A DNA stretch of 64,000 bases from NCBI RefSeq assembly GCF_012273895.1, contig NW_024045132.1, positions 434,001 through 498,000 of the forward strand. Reading direction: 5' to 3'. How positions within the stretch are numbered: position 1 is the stretch's first letter; each line of letters starts with the position of its first letter. The stretch comes from Zerene cesonia (lineage: Eukaryota; Arthropoda; Insecta; Lepidoptera; Pieridae). The translations under genes and the position numbers were made by a program. The notes beneath the pieces are model-generated. The model was not told where the DNA came from and did no database searches. It worked only from the letters and a program-made list of their open reading frames with translations. Below are positions 39,501-49,190 of this stretch, one piece after another.

Positions 39501-42500
39501 AAGGGTTAAGTCCCCTTAAGTTAACCATCCCGGATACCATACCAATGACCTTTATGAATAAATTTAAAGTGCGATTATTACTTTTTTGACAGGAACAATT
39601 ATGAAGAGCCGTGGAAATATTTTATAAAGAAATACTATCTGGCGTACATAAAAGCTGCAAATTGTATAATTAAAATTCTTTAGAGAATGTCAAACATCAA
39701 AATATCTTCCGCAACAGCATTTTTGACAGAAAAGGTATCTTAGGAATAAAAATTTTAATGTATGTATTAACAGTAGTTATAGTTACTTATATGGTATCAT
39801 GAAGATTTTAAATTAATTTTCGTTTGTTATGATATAAACACGATGCACTAAACTTAAAAAAGCCGTAAATGATATTTATATGAACGAAAGTATTATTTTA
39901 TATAAAAAATATTCAAGTACAATGTTTATTTTTTATAATGAAGAATTATATTGAAAAGGTCATTTGTGATATACTTAAGATATATTGATAAGTCAGATTG
40001 TTAAGAGACAAGTAAATAAAGGCTTGGATAGAGTACCACCAACGTTTCAATATACAAGTATTTCCAATTCTTGAAAGTAGGTAATCGAAAGACGAAGGTT
40101 ATAATTAAGGTACTGAGCTGTAGCCAGCAAGTCGGTCAAAGACCGCTCCATCGATGAGAGGTTAAAATCCAAGGACGCTTGAGAACTTTACAATTTACGA
40201 TTATAATTGGTCAATTTGAAAATCTTTCGAGAATATTATCTATACTTGAGTTCCTTAAATTTATGGTAAAATATGCAATCTTGCTATGCTTCTTTAAAAT
40301 AATGCTTTGTTAATATATTGTACATATACACCACGCATATAATTTAAATCCAAAATATCATAACTATCTATTCTATTGTTTATTGACGAGTTAATGTATA
40401 TATCTAATATTTGAGAACATTTTTTTTTATTAGAATGGGAACGAGCCGCAAAGCGTAGATTACAAAAATTACCTTTTGGAACGAGAGCAAATTTTGTTTA
40501 TCAGGTCCGCTAACTCTCTTATGACTCTTAAAATTATCATTAAAATTTTGAACTTCTCAACAAAAACATGAAACATAACTCAGTTCTTTTGCAATAGCGA
40601 GATTAGAAGGTGCAATTATATCCGAGGTTACAAGAAGGTTTAAGACGAAGCATTGCAAGTAGATTAAAATTAAAATCGTACTGTATAACTCGCAATTATT
40701 AAAATATGTACCATGTCTTTATCATATATATAATATAATACTATATCTGTTAATAAACACAAACTTCATAACAAACCATTTGATTATATTCACTCGTTAT
40801 GGACGTTGAATAAGTGCCCTTACCTAGAATTGGAAGTAGCTTCCAATCATTATTGTATTATTGTGCGCCGTAGAGAATTCTAGCCTTCGAAACATGTAAT
40901 TCAAATATATTTAAATAAATACCAAATGTAATCAAGTAAGAGCGAGTCTCACGTTACCTTCGTCCTAATTAAAAATGGCAATTCTCCATCGTCACGAGTG
41001 TTGCAGTGTCTACTATTTGTGCATTGCTAAATATGCACTCGTTACGCTCTCAAAATCTGTAATACGTTTATATGTACACGTATTTCTATTATATATGTCC
41101 CGTTTTCATATTAACAAATACCTACGTTCAACTTACAAAACGTAACGTTAAATGAGCGTCACATTTATAGCTATATTTACATAATAATTAATGGATTAAA
41201 TGAATATTGATTTCATTTATTTATTTAACTCTTTAACAATATTGTAGATGGAAAGAAACTAAAAAATAATAACAAAAATGGTTATTATAATAGAGTGTAC
41301 AATTTGTGAATATTTACAATGCTATTTTTTATTTTTTGTGAATTTACTTAAATTCAATTATTAGTAATATTTTGAGTTTCTTTTACGGATCTAAGTCTAT
41401 ACTAGGTAAGTATAGTATTATATGTTATCTGTGGTTCTAGATTCACACGATAATTAGAAAAAACGTAGTAATGGCTTAGTAGCAAATGTAAGTAATATAT
41501 ATCCATGTATATATATGTATTAACTTGTACCACCTATTATAGATTCACGGCCAATTTTGTTAAAGGATTTGATAAAAATAACTTGAAGAATACTACGAAC
41601 GAAATTAATTTTTACTTTACACTTAACAAGAAATTGTTTAAGACTAATCAATAATTTTCATCTCTTTCTATCACAGCTTTTGAAAGGAAAAATTTTAAAA
41701 CAAATAGTCACTAAACTAAATATATTTTTGTTACTAAGTAATCCCCATTAATCACAATGTCAAGTATTATTACTCGTATTCTTAAATATCAAAAAGAAGA
41801 CTTTTTATGAGAATACCTACACTATCAATACTTTTCATCGTCGAAACAAAGTTCAAAGGGTCACAGATGTTTCAATACGCAGTAATTACATGATTAAAAT
41901 ACTACAATTAAGGTGTACAGTCAAACCATGATGCGTTCATTGTTTGCTGTCCAGAGACGATGAGAAGTGATTGCCCAATTACACTAGTCTAAACATTCGT
42001 ACAAGGACAATTCGTAATCGGAGATCGTCTCGAATGTCTTCCAAGTATGCATTAACTAGAATATCATAGTTCAAATATATGAAAACGCACATTAAGTTTT
42101 TACATTATTTGGTAAAGTTTATTATCTCTTTATTGATATTTAAAAACGCTAAGGTGCTATGTAAACAATGCAAAAGTGAGAGTTCAAAATAAATTATAAA
42201 ATATATACCAACATGAGGACGGGTTAGGAGTGTCACAATCTGGTACCCACGCCTATTTATGTGATAATCACGTCAATATATTATACGCAATCTTAAACTT
42301 ATGGGTGATTTATTCCCCATTGCAAAAATAGAATATTAAATACCAAATTAACATGAGAATGTGTTTATTCTAATTGGGATAAGAAATCATAGGAATTAGT
42401 TTACAATGGTTAAACGAGCATTTTCATCTATACGTATATACCTATATATGTATTGTAATCACGTAAGTTGGAATCGAAGAAAATGTTGTAAGTCGAAAAT

Positions 42501-44832
42501 AACATATGCTACGTCGTATGCGTTGTTGCAAACTCTTATACAATAATGTCGACTGAACAAATAGTTGTGTGTTCCGCATTTCTAGTGAGCTTCATTTACG
42601 CAGGACGTTACGTGCCACGCGATCCATTCGACCGATACATTTTCCCAAATACTATAATACTTATGTCCGTGACAGTAATAAGACGTATCAGTACAGAAAA
42701 ACAGCATTGAGGTGAGCATTGTCTGGCCTTGATGTTATAATGTGTGTTTAATCGAGCGCCGCCGAAACTCTTTAGAACAAGGGGTCCCATAATGTTTCCA
42801 CTTATCGCGGTGGGGAAAGCTTCTACAGGTTTTCAGTATTGTAATTGTAAAAATCCGTGCTATAAAAATACCTAAATGCGTAAGATATTGATATTTTTCA
42901 TGAGCCATGATTTCACTGAAATAATATTTACATTAATAAGATCATTTTCGTAGTGGTTTCGTGTCTATGTTGGAGGATTAAAAAGCGATACTTATCAATA
43001 CTCTCGCTTATCTGACCTTTTGGTTTTGCTCAACTACGCACTAGTATTGGAAGAGGCCGCTCTATACTTACTATTAAATACGATATTGAACCATCAGTTA
43101 TAAAAATGTCTAGTAACATATTTAAAAATTGACATCTTATCATAAGCGATTATAAGAGTGGATGAAGGTCCAATGTAAAAAAAACTTTGTTATCAATAAA
43201 TTGGACTGAAAAAGTTAATACTCGTATTTTGTGTACTCCGCTATAAACTTTATCAACACTGGCTAGATTTTGTTGATGATTAAAGTAATCCAGGTCAATG
43301 TTCGCGAAACGAACTAGAATAAAATAAGAAAGGCTATTAACTTCATACAACGAGAGACGCGGACGCGATGGCGTTGCGGTGTTAACAAGTCGAGTCCGTT
43401 ACCCAGTTTTGGAGTTATTAAAAATTCGACGAATAATTTCACAACTTTCACTAACAACATGAAATATTTACATTTAATATACATATTTTCCTCTAGAGAA
43501 AGGATGCTGTATCTACATACACTACGTTATTAATAAGTTTAATTGATATTTGTTTATATTGTTGTAACCTTGACGAAAATTTTGATTAACGATTACTTTA
43601 AACACAGCCACTTTTCTTGGATAAAATGTAAAGTGTTGTTCTATCACGGCTTTCGTCTTTCGGATCGACACAGGCGAGTGAGTTTAATAAATAAAATAAT
43701 TTGATTTATTTAAAAAAGACTAGGAATTGAGAAATATCTCATCAGAGACATAAAATCGAATAAATATTGACAATAGCAAAATTTCTAAATCTATTTCAGT
43801 TTGTCAATAGTATTTACGTTTACTTCAGATCAATTATTCTCTAGTCGATAAACAAAGAATTCAATTGCTATTGAACAGGCTAAATGAAATATTAATGTGA
43901 AAAATAATTGTTGTTTAGAAAGTCAGTATGACTGTAGAGATTCTACATTGCATGCTCGTACGTTTCGCGAGAAAGCACAACGCGACGTCGCCGCTTGCGG
44001 GATTTCTTACTTTGCGACTCTCCCCTTTATTGGTCTCTGGTACCGGCGCTTTGCAAAGTCGACCGTACGTGATTAATCGAAACAAAATCATAATACATCG
44101 TAGAAAATATATTCATCACAAACAGTGTAATAATTTGAATCATACTTTTTGCCGACTGAACCATTGAATTAAGGCCATAGTTGATTACAGCTAAAATGAG
44201 TCATTTAAGGAAAGTTACATCAATAATGTTACAGTATTAAATAAGAAAGAGTAAACATTAAAAAGACAGCGCCGCGATATTGTTTGTAAAAGTAAAAGTA
44301 AGGAGAAATCAAAATCGGCTGGTTTACACAAGCTATACTTAGGTACTGAAACGAAATCCACTGTTTGCAGATTTCACTTCAGCTTTTCCCATACAAGTTT
44401 CACCCTACATTTAAATTTTAAAACACATAAACAAACAGTATTCGTTTTAATGTTACTTCATTCAATAATAATGTTATGAAATAGATCAGCTGACTTATAG
44501 GTTAATGTCATGCTGTTATGTAAAAAGGATAATTGTCAAAATAAGAATTTAAGATAAATTGAGTTTTTTTATATATTGGGATGTTACCAATATTGAGCTT
44601 AATTGTATAGAAAATACTAATGTGCCTATTATTTATTTTTTTATTTTTATTTCTGTATATTTTTGATTAAATGTTATCTAACCTGACAAGTCTTTCCAAA
44701 TATCCGCAATGGAGTTGGTCCGGGAGGTTTGAGTTTCACAAATACAGTCTGCCTTCGAACTTTATGTCCAAATTGACACATAAACTTATCTTGTACACGA
44801 GCACAGAGCCTACTCGAACTTAAACACGCCAT
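14050..44832 (-). CDS. PDSS1: all-trans polyprenyl diphosphate synthase subunit 1 (PDSS1)
   Basis: Catalytic subunit that makes the long polyprenyl diphosphate tail of ubiquinone in mitochondria, working in animals with PDSS2 (Drosophila orthologue: qless). Eight minus-strand exons join in phase to 419 residues: 44683-44832, 34320-34508, 31078-31217, 29613-29754, 16880-16969, 15081-15212, 14591-14785 and 14050-14271 (TAG). The first aspartate-rich motif D-D-V-I-D is at residues 184-188 and the second, D-D-L-L-D, at 311-315; both bind Mg-diphosphate. Length matches the family (about 415). Exons 1 and 2 are arginine- and serine-rich, as for mitochondrial import. The start is the first ATG in frame; an upstream GTG-initiated extension is not used. 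Introns 1 and 4 are 10.2 and 12.6 kb, the last two about 0.3 kb. The gene is divergent from mRpL32. Confidence 0.93.
15213..16879. other. PDSS1 intron 5
   Basis: AT-rich intron sequence. Open frames here (for example near 15281-15502) lack codon-like composition and I see no nested gene or clear repeat. Confidence 0.6.
17212..17259. repeat. perfect hairpin, 21-bp arms with 6-base loop
   Basis: Left arm 17212-17232 and right arm 17239-17259 are exact reverse complements, with key core tctaggacaaagg and cctttgtcctaga and a loop agaaga. It is within PDSS1 intron 4. The stem is not simple AT sequence, so it is unlikely to be chance. Confidence 0.9.
17765..17942 (-). mobile_element. Helitron-type repeat (family B), reverse
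   Basis: It begins CTAGCTAAACCCGGCAAACG and ends near gacacaagaattttatata. Non-coding and about 180 bases, within PDSS1 intron 4. It is the better preserved counterpart of 8030-8185. Confidence 0.6.
18420..18560. other. GC-rich island inside PDSS1 intron 4
   Basis: A GC-rich patch in AT-rich surroundings. It includes an imperfect palindrome around 18438-18464 (ccgccggcat facing atgccgtacggcgg) and a second ccggc nearby. No reading frame stands out. It could be an old repeat, an enhancer-like conserved element or a transposon terminus. Confidence 0.4.
19205..20110 (-). mobile_element. 5'-truncated non-LTR retrotransposon (Jockey/CR1-type) fragment
   Basis: A minus-strand open frame (19626-20099, 157 residues) matches the C-terminal end of LINE reverse transcriptases. 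It has an L-P-x-L-D-Y-A-D-A-C segment, then L-N-K-L-E-R-V-Q-N-F-C-I-R-F-I-F-G, and an L-K-W-L-P-I segment a little later, as in Jockey- or CR1-clade elements. The catalytic polymerase motif and endonuclease are absent, so it is 5'-truncated at about 20110. The 3' UTR runs on to an A/T-rich tail near 19205-19300. It lies in PDSS1 intron 4 in the same orientation as the gene and is dead. Confidence 0.8.
19277..19300. repeat. A run and (TA)n microsatellite at LINE tail
   Basis: A poly-A stretch at about 19262-19278 runs straight into (TA) repeats within the 3' UTR side of the LINE fragment. Confidence 0.7.
22481..22800. repeat. interspersed repeat with a tgtttgta microsatellite
   Basis: It contains 'attagcttcacctgtatg', a (tgtttgta) tandem (about 22511-22537) and 'accgacttctttgggcgcga' before an AT-rich tail. 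I recognise this arrangement as a common lepidopteran interspersed repeat, probably non-autonomous; the family name and limits are uncertain. Confidence 0.5.
23144..23183. repeat. perfect hairpin, 16-bp arms with 8-base loop
   Basis: tagataaatgccgtct (23144-23159) and agacggcatttatcta (23168-23183) are exact reverse complements around atttaata, inside PDSS1 intron 4. Confidence 0.9.
24220..24330 (-). mobile_element. truncated non-autonomous Helitron copy
   Basis: Reverse-oriented: it begins CTAGCTGTGACCCGCGG and shows the internal 'cgtaggaatatcgg' and 'cagttgtccagctatctacg' segments of the 8381-8576 family. The other end is lost at about 24330. Confidence 0.65.
24489..24527. repeat. (TA)n microsatellite
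   Basis: About 19 uninterrupted TA units within PDSS1 intron 4. Confidence 0.95.
27293..27505 (+). repeat. SINE/LINE-tail repeat copy 2
   Basis: It shares 'cggcgtgaaatag', 'gtgggcaacgca' and 'gatcgcttaccatcaggcg' with the family of 10370-10735. The 5' part is missing. Confidence 0.6.
31218..34319. other. PDSS1 intron 2
   Basis: AT-rich, no supported gene. A Helitron-like fragment starts with CTAGC at 33321. Confidence 0.6.
33321..33425 (-). mobile_element. Helitron-type repeat fragment
   Basis: It begins CTAGCTTGCCGTCCGCG, with 'ccccgcacggatcccgcttc' and 'cccaatattcc' further in, the terminus of a lepidopteran non-autonomous repeat in reverse orientation. The far end is unclear. Confidence 0.4.
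35255..35410. other. GC-rich patch in PDSS1 intron 1
   Basis: An abrupt GC-rich segment with paired tgttttgcaa (about 35308-35317) and ttgcaaaaca (about 35378-35387) inverted 10-mers. No open frame of note. It lies about 0.8 kb upstream of exon 2. Confidence 0.4.
36715..36890. repeat. degenerate interspersed repeat remnant
   Basis: It has the segments 'ctttccggaataaatgggct', 'ccagtagttcctgagcttag' and 'ttataatattaatgtagat', which I recognise as a common lepidopteran repeat tail. Limits are uncertain. Confidence 0.4.
38726..38754. repeat. short perfect hairpin, 13-bp arms
   Basis: tgtattaggtaca and tgtacctaataca flank a three-base loop tgt inside PDSS1 intron 1. Confidence 0.85.
41214..41310 (-). 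repeat. LINE 3'-tail fragment
   Basis: The order 'ttaactctttaacaa', an A-rich segment, 'aaatggttattat' and 'agagtgtacaatttgtga' parallels the 3' end of the LINE fragment at 19205-19340. That suggests a second, extremely truncated copy in the same orientation. Confidence 0.4.
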
Positions 44833-45431
44833 AGCTACAACTGCAGCGAATCGCTTGAGGACATGAACTACATAATATGCTATCACACAAGCATTCGGCC
44901 TTTTCCTCCCCTCTTCGACAGCTGATTGTCACTTGTCAATTTAGTTTTTTTTTATTATTATTATTTCATTTGATAATCCTAAGATTCGAGGCTTTTTGAC
45001 TCACTAGAATAAGCACAAATGTAATATCAGTATATCCTCTTTCAGCTATAAAAGGAAACGCATTCTTCTTTATTCTAGTAACTATTAAGAAAAGAAAATG
45101 TTATTTCCAAGTTATTTATTTGTTTCACTTTACATTCTACCAACGACATATTATGTCACTTTTGAGTTTTTATTATATTTGCGAAGGTTAGCATTATTTA
45201 AATTTGTATATTTTATATTGATAAGCGCGTCTTTAACTATACGCGTGCTTAAATCTGTCATTATTATATAAAATTTGTTTTTTTATAACTTGATACTGGC
45301 AAATAGTTCTGACTTATTACCATAAAAAAAAACAATTAGTGTCAATAGTGATTGTGATTTTGATTTGAGATTTGATTCGAAGTTAATTTCGAGGTTAAAA
45401 TCGTATGTAATTATAATATAAGCTATCCATT
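44833..45431. promoter_or_regulatory. divergent promoter region of PDSS1 and mRpL32
   Basis: 599 bases separate the two start codons. A cluster gacagctgattgtcacttgt at 44917-44936 lies about 85-105 bases from the PDSS1 ATG. No TATA box is evident at a fixed position for either gene. Confidence 0.55.
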
Positions 45432-46484
45432 ATGATCCCGCGTGTGACCCAAAACATTATTCGAATCATACGTACTGTGGAGCAAAATGTTATGAACTTA
45501 TTTGGCCATCCACCAAATGGTAAGTATTAATGTTAAGTTGGTATTTTTAATAATCATTACCATTACGGGGTTATTACAACAAGTGTTTTATATTAACCAC
45601 TATTTGCAGAGTTAGCCTTAGCTTATGTTCACCAAAATCCAATCCAGCGTCAAAGAAAGGAGTTTTCTTTGAAGGATTTTGTTGGAGATGGATTTCTTCT
45701 CGCAGTACCGAAATTTCGAAGAACAGTGGAAAAGAGATTGAAAAGAAAATTTGGATCACCTGAATATGTTTGGAAGATGTTAGTTCCTAAAACAAATATA
45801 ATTGTATGTCATGAATGTGGTCATAATCATGAACGAGGACGCCTTTGTGGTAAATATAAAAAAAAAATATTAACATTGATTGTAATTTCATATATACTTA
45901 TACATATATACTTGACGATCTGGAGGTAGGCTGGCTATCTGTTGATCTTCAAATACTTGATTTCTAAACTTATCGGTATTCATATATATTATAACGAATC
46001 TGTATTCTGTGTCCAGGTAACTGTTATAAGAAAATTGAAGCTGAAACAAAAGAGATCCAAGATGTTATAGTTAAGAAGCTGGGAAATAAGCCAATTGAAA
46101 ATGATGTCATAGTCTTGTATGAGGGTGAAAATTTACCAGATCAGGTAAATACACTTCGTTTTCTAATCCAAAAAATCAAAACAGGCCTAACACTTAAAGT
46201 TTTTGTCTAGTCACTCTTCTCCAAATGTAACAACTTTATCTTTTGTATTATTATTTAAGAAAACATCCATTCATACAATTAGGAGTGGATTTTTTATGAG
46301 TTTCAAATGAAATACATTTAGTTACAATATATATTTTTTCTTACAGCCCAAGGAATTTTGGGAAGGAAAAAGGATTATTGAAATGAAGAAGGAAAGACCT
46401 ACTTTTTTCAGTAAAAATTTGTTACAAAAAACAACACAACAACCTTCAGAATCTACAGATGTGAAACCAACAGATTTAGCGTAG
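45432..46484 (+). CDS. mRpL32: mitochondrial large ribosomal subunit protein bL32m
   Basis: Structural protein of the mitochondrial large ribosomal subunit. Four exons join in phase to 197 residues: 45432-45519, 45610-45849, 46017-46144 and 46347-46484, all with GT-AG borders. The zinc ribbon is complete: C96-x2-C99 and C109-x2-C112, the second pair split by an intron at G110. The N-terminal region before it is a basic presequence-like segment; in the family it is removed by the m-AAA protease, which allows assembly. The C-terminal tail is charged. An ATTAAA at 46537-46542 may be the polyadenylation signal. It is transcribed away from PDSS1, so two mitochondrial genes share one promoter region. 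The start is the only ATG giving the conserved frame. Confidence 0.93.
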
Positions 46485-46536
46485 ATGTAGTCCATTATAA
46501 AAAAAATTAAGATAGAATTAGACTTACTATAAAATC

Positions 46537-46542
46537 ATTAAA
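46537..46542 (+). terminator. probable polyadenylation signal of mRpL32
   Basis: ATTAAA variant about 55 bases beyond the stop; inferred from position only. Confidence 0.35.
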
Positions 46543-47267
46543 ACATATAAAATTGTATGTGAATATTTTATTTACTGCATTAAATAATCACGAATAACCC
46601 TTAATAATTAAATTTACCTTACTTATAAATTATTAAACATAATAGAAATAAATTAAAGTATTATTAGACATGACATGATTCAATAATGAATATAAATTCA
46701 TAACCCGTTGATACAAAATTCACTGTTGTAAACAATGGAACATTCAATAAAAAGGCAACCTATAAGCTTTAGTGTGAATTATTAATTTATAACTTAACAG
46801 TTTTGAATTCTATTATAACATTTGCAGGTAATTCATCCTGACCTACATACAATTACCCTGATATTTAACTTAGATAAAACAATTAGCAAAAACCAGTCAT
46901 GTAACCATTGGAGGCATTAAGTATCATTTTCAATAATCTTCCTAAAGAGTAAATAACATATATTTTTAGTTTTATCTACCATCAGCATATTTCTTCACTT
47001 ATACAATGTTGCAATATAACATAAAATATAAACAAAACAGAATTTACATATTGAAAAAGGTGCACTTATTAGGTATGTAGTTATTACTAGGAATGATTGG
47101 AGGATGCTATTATAACAAATATTCCCTACATTTTAAAATTTCTAAAACAATGTCTATTATTATTGTATGGTGCTAATAATTGATAATAACTTCAATGATG
47201 CCTTAATTATCCATTAATGCACAAAATTTAAAATATATTGTGTTTTAAAAATCAACATAATGGTCCC

Positions 47268-47273
47268 TTTATT
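47268..47273 (-). terminator. probable polyadenylation signal of the spindle-F-like gene
   Basis: AATAAA on the minus strand (tttatt on plus), about 95 bases past the stop at 47366. Confidence 0.4.
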
Positions 47274-47365
47274 TTGCTATTTTTTTCAGACATTTGTAGA
47301 CCCACTACATAAAAGTGACAGTCGCTAATTTAATATTGGAAATGTATGGGCATCAATTGAGATAG

Positions 47366-48915
47366 CTATGAAACATTATCAAAAGAATTTGGATTTTCGT
47401 AATTATCTAGGGAATCCACTTCTGTTTCACCAATAAAGTGTCTTTCTACATGTGTTTGGAAGTCAGAGAAGTTTATGTCCTTTTTGAATGATTCACCACA
47501 CATGGGACAGATTTTGTCATACGGCTCTGTACTTTTGTTGTTGTCTTCTTCATCATCACTACTTTTGTTATCAGAATTTGTATTAAATTCATTGAAATTA
47601 TCAAGCAATATGGAATCTGTTTGAGTTGCAAAGTTTACAAGGCTATTACTTATTTCAGTTTCCTTGTCTTCCATTTTAATAGACTTTCCTTTATTGTTTG
47701 TACATGTAGAACACTTATAGCCATCTGGAATGTATAAATTAGAAGTTTAGTCTCTTATTTCAAATTGGGCAAGTAACAGTTAATTTAATTTATTTAGATT
47801 TAATAAATTGAGATTATGATATTTTTATAACTAAATGTTTTTATAACAAAATAAAATCTAAATATTTGGAATTAGGATGAAACATTTTAAAATCTAAAAT
47901 CAATTTATTTTAAACATATTATATGCAAACATAAAATTATATGATTTCAGAAACATTTATTAGAAAGGACTATAATTACCCAACACTGCTGAATTTTTTT
48001 AACTTATCAGGGAAGATAAATAATTATTTAGTTGTAAGTGATATTCATCCACCCTACACAATACAAAACTAAAAAGATTCTAAGCACAACATGCAGATAT
48101 TTGTGGATATTATCATTTAATGGCTTCATTAACTAATTCAGGAAAAAAATTAAAGTAATTTACTACAAACCACTAAATAAAGTTTCCATTCTAGATATAA
48201 CTGTTTTTAAATCTTTTTCCTGCTGTGCTACTTCTTTTTTTATAGACTGAAATTTTTCAATTTGGGATTGTATTTCTTTTAATGAATCCGTATCTGGATC
48301 TTCTAAATAAGTAAAGCCAATGGAATCCACATTGAGGGCACTATCTGCTTCCAACTCTTGTAGTTGTGCCATTTGTTCATACTGTTCAACCAGTTGTGAT
48401 TTCTCTTGTATATAGCTATTTATTAATTTCAATGATATTTCTTCCAAGCTTGCCTCTGAAAACTTTTCTTGATATTGTGTATTAACTTTAGGTGTACTGC
48501 TAATGTAAGTATTCGTACGAATTAAAGGTTGTTTAGTGTGTTCTTTAACAGGCACTATTTCAGAGCCCTTCAAAGCAGCAATTTTTCGCCATAAGTTCTT
48601 ATTTTCACATGAGACCATGAAGACATGATGCAAAAGATGAGACTTTTGTTTGTTGAGTTCCGCTATTTTCTTCTGTAAGGTAACTTTGTCGTCATCTTGC
48701 AGTGGATTGTATGTCGAATTATCGGTTTTTGATATATCTAGTTTAAGTTTAATGTTGTCATTTTCTAATACATTAATTCTTCGTTGCAATAATAAACACC
48801 TATCTCGCATCGCATGAAGAGCTAGTTCGTGGACACTAAAGTTATTGTATTCTCCTTTCATCGTAGACTGATACGTTGAATCGTTGTTAAAACTCACAAT
48901 TGAAGACGAATCCAT
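47366..48915 (-). CDS. coiled-coil protein with C-terminal zinc finger, spindle-F-like
   Basis: Two minus-strand exons, 48171-48915 and 47366-47724, join in phase (donor after G at 48171, acceptor before 47724) to 367 residues. Residues about 30-120 and 155-245 are predicted coiled coils rich in L, E, K and Q, including an A-M-R-D-R-C-L-L-L-Q-R-R segment. The C-terminal exon has a C-x2-C pair right after the junction, then an acidic linker, then C-P-M-C with H-x3-H in the form of the ubiquitin- or cargo-binding fingers of TBK1/IKK-epsilon adaptors and CALCOCO/TAX1BP1 proteins. In insects the best candidate I know with this layout is spindle-F, partner of the IKK-epsilon kinase Ik2 in oogenesis and bristle growth; the assignment is from memory of layout. 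The ATG at 48915 is chosen; the frame further upstream has only a TTG. The gene is divergent from MFSD9. Confidence 0.75.
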
Positions 48916-49190
48916 TTTATCAGGGAAACGCAATTAAAGCAAGAATTTATCTAAGTATGTGGAGTAATATTACTGCATGTTCTCCCTATAAAATTGTCTG
49001 TAAACAGCAATAAATCCAATCCTAATAATAAATATTACTATCCCTTTGTACATAAAAATCTCTGCAGTTTGATGACATTGACAATTGACAAATTGTCAAT
49101 TATCAGACACTGCAAAATATTATAGATAAAGCTAGTACTCTATATATGCAGTTAAATGATACCATAATAGTCTTAATATATAATGAACTC
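48916..49190. promoter_or_regulatory. divergent promoter of the spindle-F-like gene and MFSD9
   Basis: Only 275 bases separate the two ATGs. At 49073-49101 lies a dense cluster with TGACATTGACAATTGACA and a perfect inverted repeat aattgaca-aat-tgtcaatt (49083-49101). It is a good candidate core or proximal element used in both directions. Confidence 0.6.

Larger units (their letters stand above)
34509..44682. other. PDSS1 intron 1 (10.2 kb)
   Basis: AT-rich with no supported nested gene. Noted inside: a GC-rich patch at 35255-35410, a repeat remnant at about 36715-36890, a hairpin at 38726-38754 and a LINE-tail fragment at about 41214-41310. Confidence 0.5.
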
